A stretch of 64,000 nucleotides of DNA from NCBI GenBank assembly GCA_023014485.1, contig JAJOZX010003221.1, positions 310,001 through 374,000 of the forward strand. Direction: 5' to 3'. Origin of the DNA: Bathynomus jamesi. Taxonomy: Eukaryota > Arthropoda > Malacostraca > Isopoda > Cirolanidae. Under the pieces are notes generated by a model, which did not search any database, had not been told where the DNA came from, and worked only from the letters and a program-made list of their open reading frames with translations. The translations under genes and the position numbers were made by a program. Below are positions 63,346-64,000 of the stretch, piece by piece (position 1 is the stretch's first letter; every line of letters starts with the position of its first letter).

Positions 63346-63669
63346 ATGGTTAGATACTCTGATGATCCTTTACAAAAACATAAGAAAAATATACAAGGTA
63401 TAAGAACCATCAGCCAATCACTTTATGATCGATGTAAATGGAAACTACAAAGGAATACTGTACTATGTAGCAACTGTAGAAAATTATTGACCCAGAGACC
63501 AGAGTTGCTATCAACATCACAAAGTGAAGAGTCTGATCACAATCAGTCTTCTGAGAATGTTAGGCCCCTATTTCAGAAAGCGATGAATATGATCCAAGTA
63601 TATCAAGTAATGCCAAAGAAGAGGTTTCTCGAGTTCTAGAAAGTCTTGCTGTGACTCCAGTGAAGAAGT
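63346..63669 (+). CDS. Element E transposase exon 1
   Basis: Starts MVRYSDDPLQKHKKNIQGIR, parallel to QDPIQKHKKR in copy B, with VLCSNCRKLL (CxxC) and an acidic Ser-rich linker. One shift near 63570 restores DEYDPSISSNAKEEVSRVLE. Ends TPVKK before donor GTAAGT (63670), exactly as in copies B and C. Confidence 0.72.
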
Positions 63670-63910
63670 GTAAGTATTTAATGATAGGTACTTTTTATAT
63701 TTATAATTTTTTTTTATATTATTTATTTATAATGCATTTACTTTCAAGACAGTTTTTCAGCAACTGCTGAAAAACTTAATGAAATTAATATATTGACATA
63801 TTAAATTTATTAAACTTATTAAACTTATGAAATTAATATGTTGACATATTAATTATTATTGTCCATATATATCAAATGGAGTCAAATATTTATTAATTAA
63901 AAAATTTCAG

Positions 63911-64000
63911 ATGGTTTGGGTTCCTCAAGGAAAGAAGCAAAAGCTATTCAAACAATAGAAAAAGCACGTCGTTCTTTAAAACGAAAGCTAGAAACAAGTT
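63911..64000 (+). CDS. Element E transposase exon 2 (partial, runs off window)
   Basis: After acceptor AATTTCAG it reads GLGSSRKEAKAIQTIEKARR, then SLKRKLETS, matching the coiled basic segment SLKRKLETSYDTS of copy C. The catalytic core would lie beyond the right edge. Confidence 0.72.

Larger units (their letters stand above)
59515..64000 (+). mobile_element. Element E: long-TIR (Sola-like) transposon, truncated by window edge
   Basis: Begins GGGGCATTCCAGGACAAATC, close to the start of element A. The first 500 bp have the same type of subterminal motif (CTATGACCCATAGTTTTTGA, ATATGGG) as the TIRs of A-C. Element D (60065-63227) interrupts it. The transposase gene starts at 63346 and runs off the right edge, so the right TIR is not seen. 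Confidence 0.62.

Overview
The window looks like an AT-rich metazoan nuclear genome, probably an arthropod and possibly a crustacean. Evidence is spliceosomal introns, (TA)n and AGGTTAGGT-type satellites, and CR1, Jockey-like, Ty3, hAT, Merlin, Tc1/mariner and Tigger transposons. The species call is an inference from repeat flavour only. There is one clear host gene: ribosomal protein S3 (RpS3, plus strand), with five coding exons at 5279-5308, 28565-28712, 30286-30645, 34446-34493 and 35175-35377. The joined frame is 789 nt, or 262 codons plus stop. Nearly everything else is transposon.

Layout. 1-2410: a Ty3-like LTR retrotransposon (minus) inserted in a two-exon copy of a multicopy protein family (2411-3478). 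3.8-5.3 kb: retro-fragment, a MITE and the presumed RpS3 upstream region. 5.3-28.6 kb: RpS3 intron 1 (23.3 kb). It holds a 2.35-kb Merlin-related palindrome around a 25-bp minisatellite, a damaged CR1 LINE (PHD and esterase ORF1, endonuclease and reverse transcriptase), a palindromic element containing a hAT MITE, and a Russian-doll stack of elements at 14.9-23.7 kb. 28.7-35.2 kb: the remaining RpS3 introns with hAT MITEs and a pair of dimeric tRNA-derived SINEs. 35.7-39.9 kb: a mariner relic, a hAT transposase split by a Merlin element, and a CR1 fragment holding a Tigger MITE. 39.9-44.3 kb: a non-coding LTR element with nearly identical 1.5-kb LTRs. 45-50 kb: a chain of TA-targeting elements separated by (TA)n tracts. 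50-64 kb: a hAT gene split by a long-TIR element, a Jockey-like reverse transcriptase relic, a degenerate multicopy protein, and a long-TIR element interrupted by an unclassified 3.2-kb transposon.

The most interesting system is a family of long-terminal-inverted-repeat DNA transposons, here called A, B, C and E (14935-23673, 18764-23308, 50250-54516, 59515-end). Their transposases share a DDD/E-like core and their outer ends share a GGG(T/G)-type start. I assign them tentatively to the Sola superfamily. Copy B is broken by a single in-frame TGA. A second theme is inverted duplication: several elements are large palindromes made by mirror-copying one transposon end, including part of its transposase gene.
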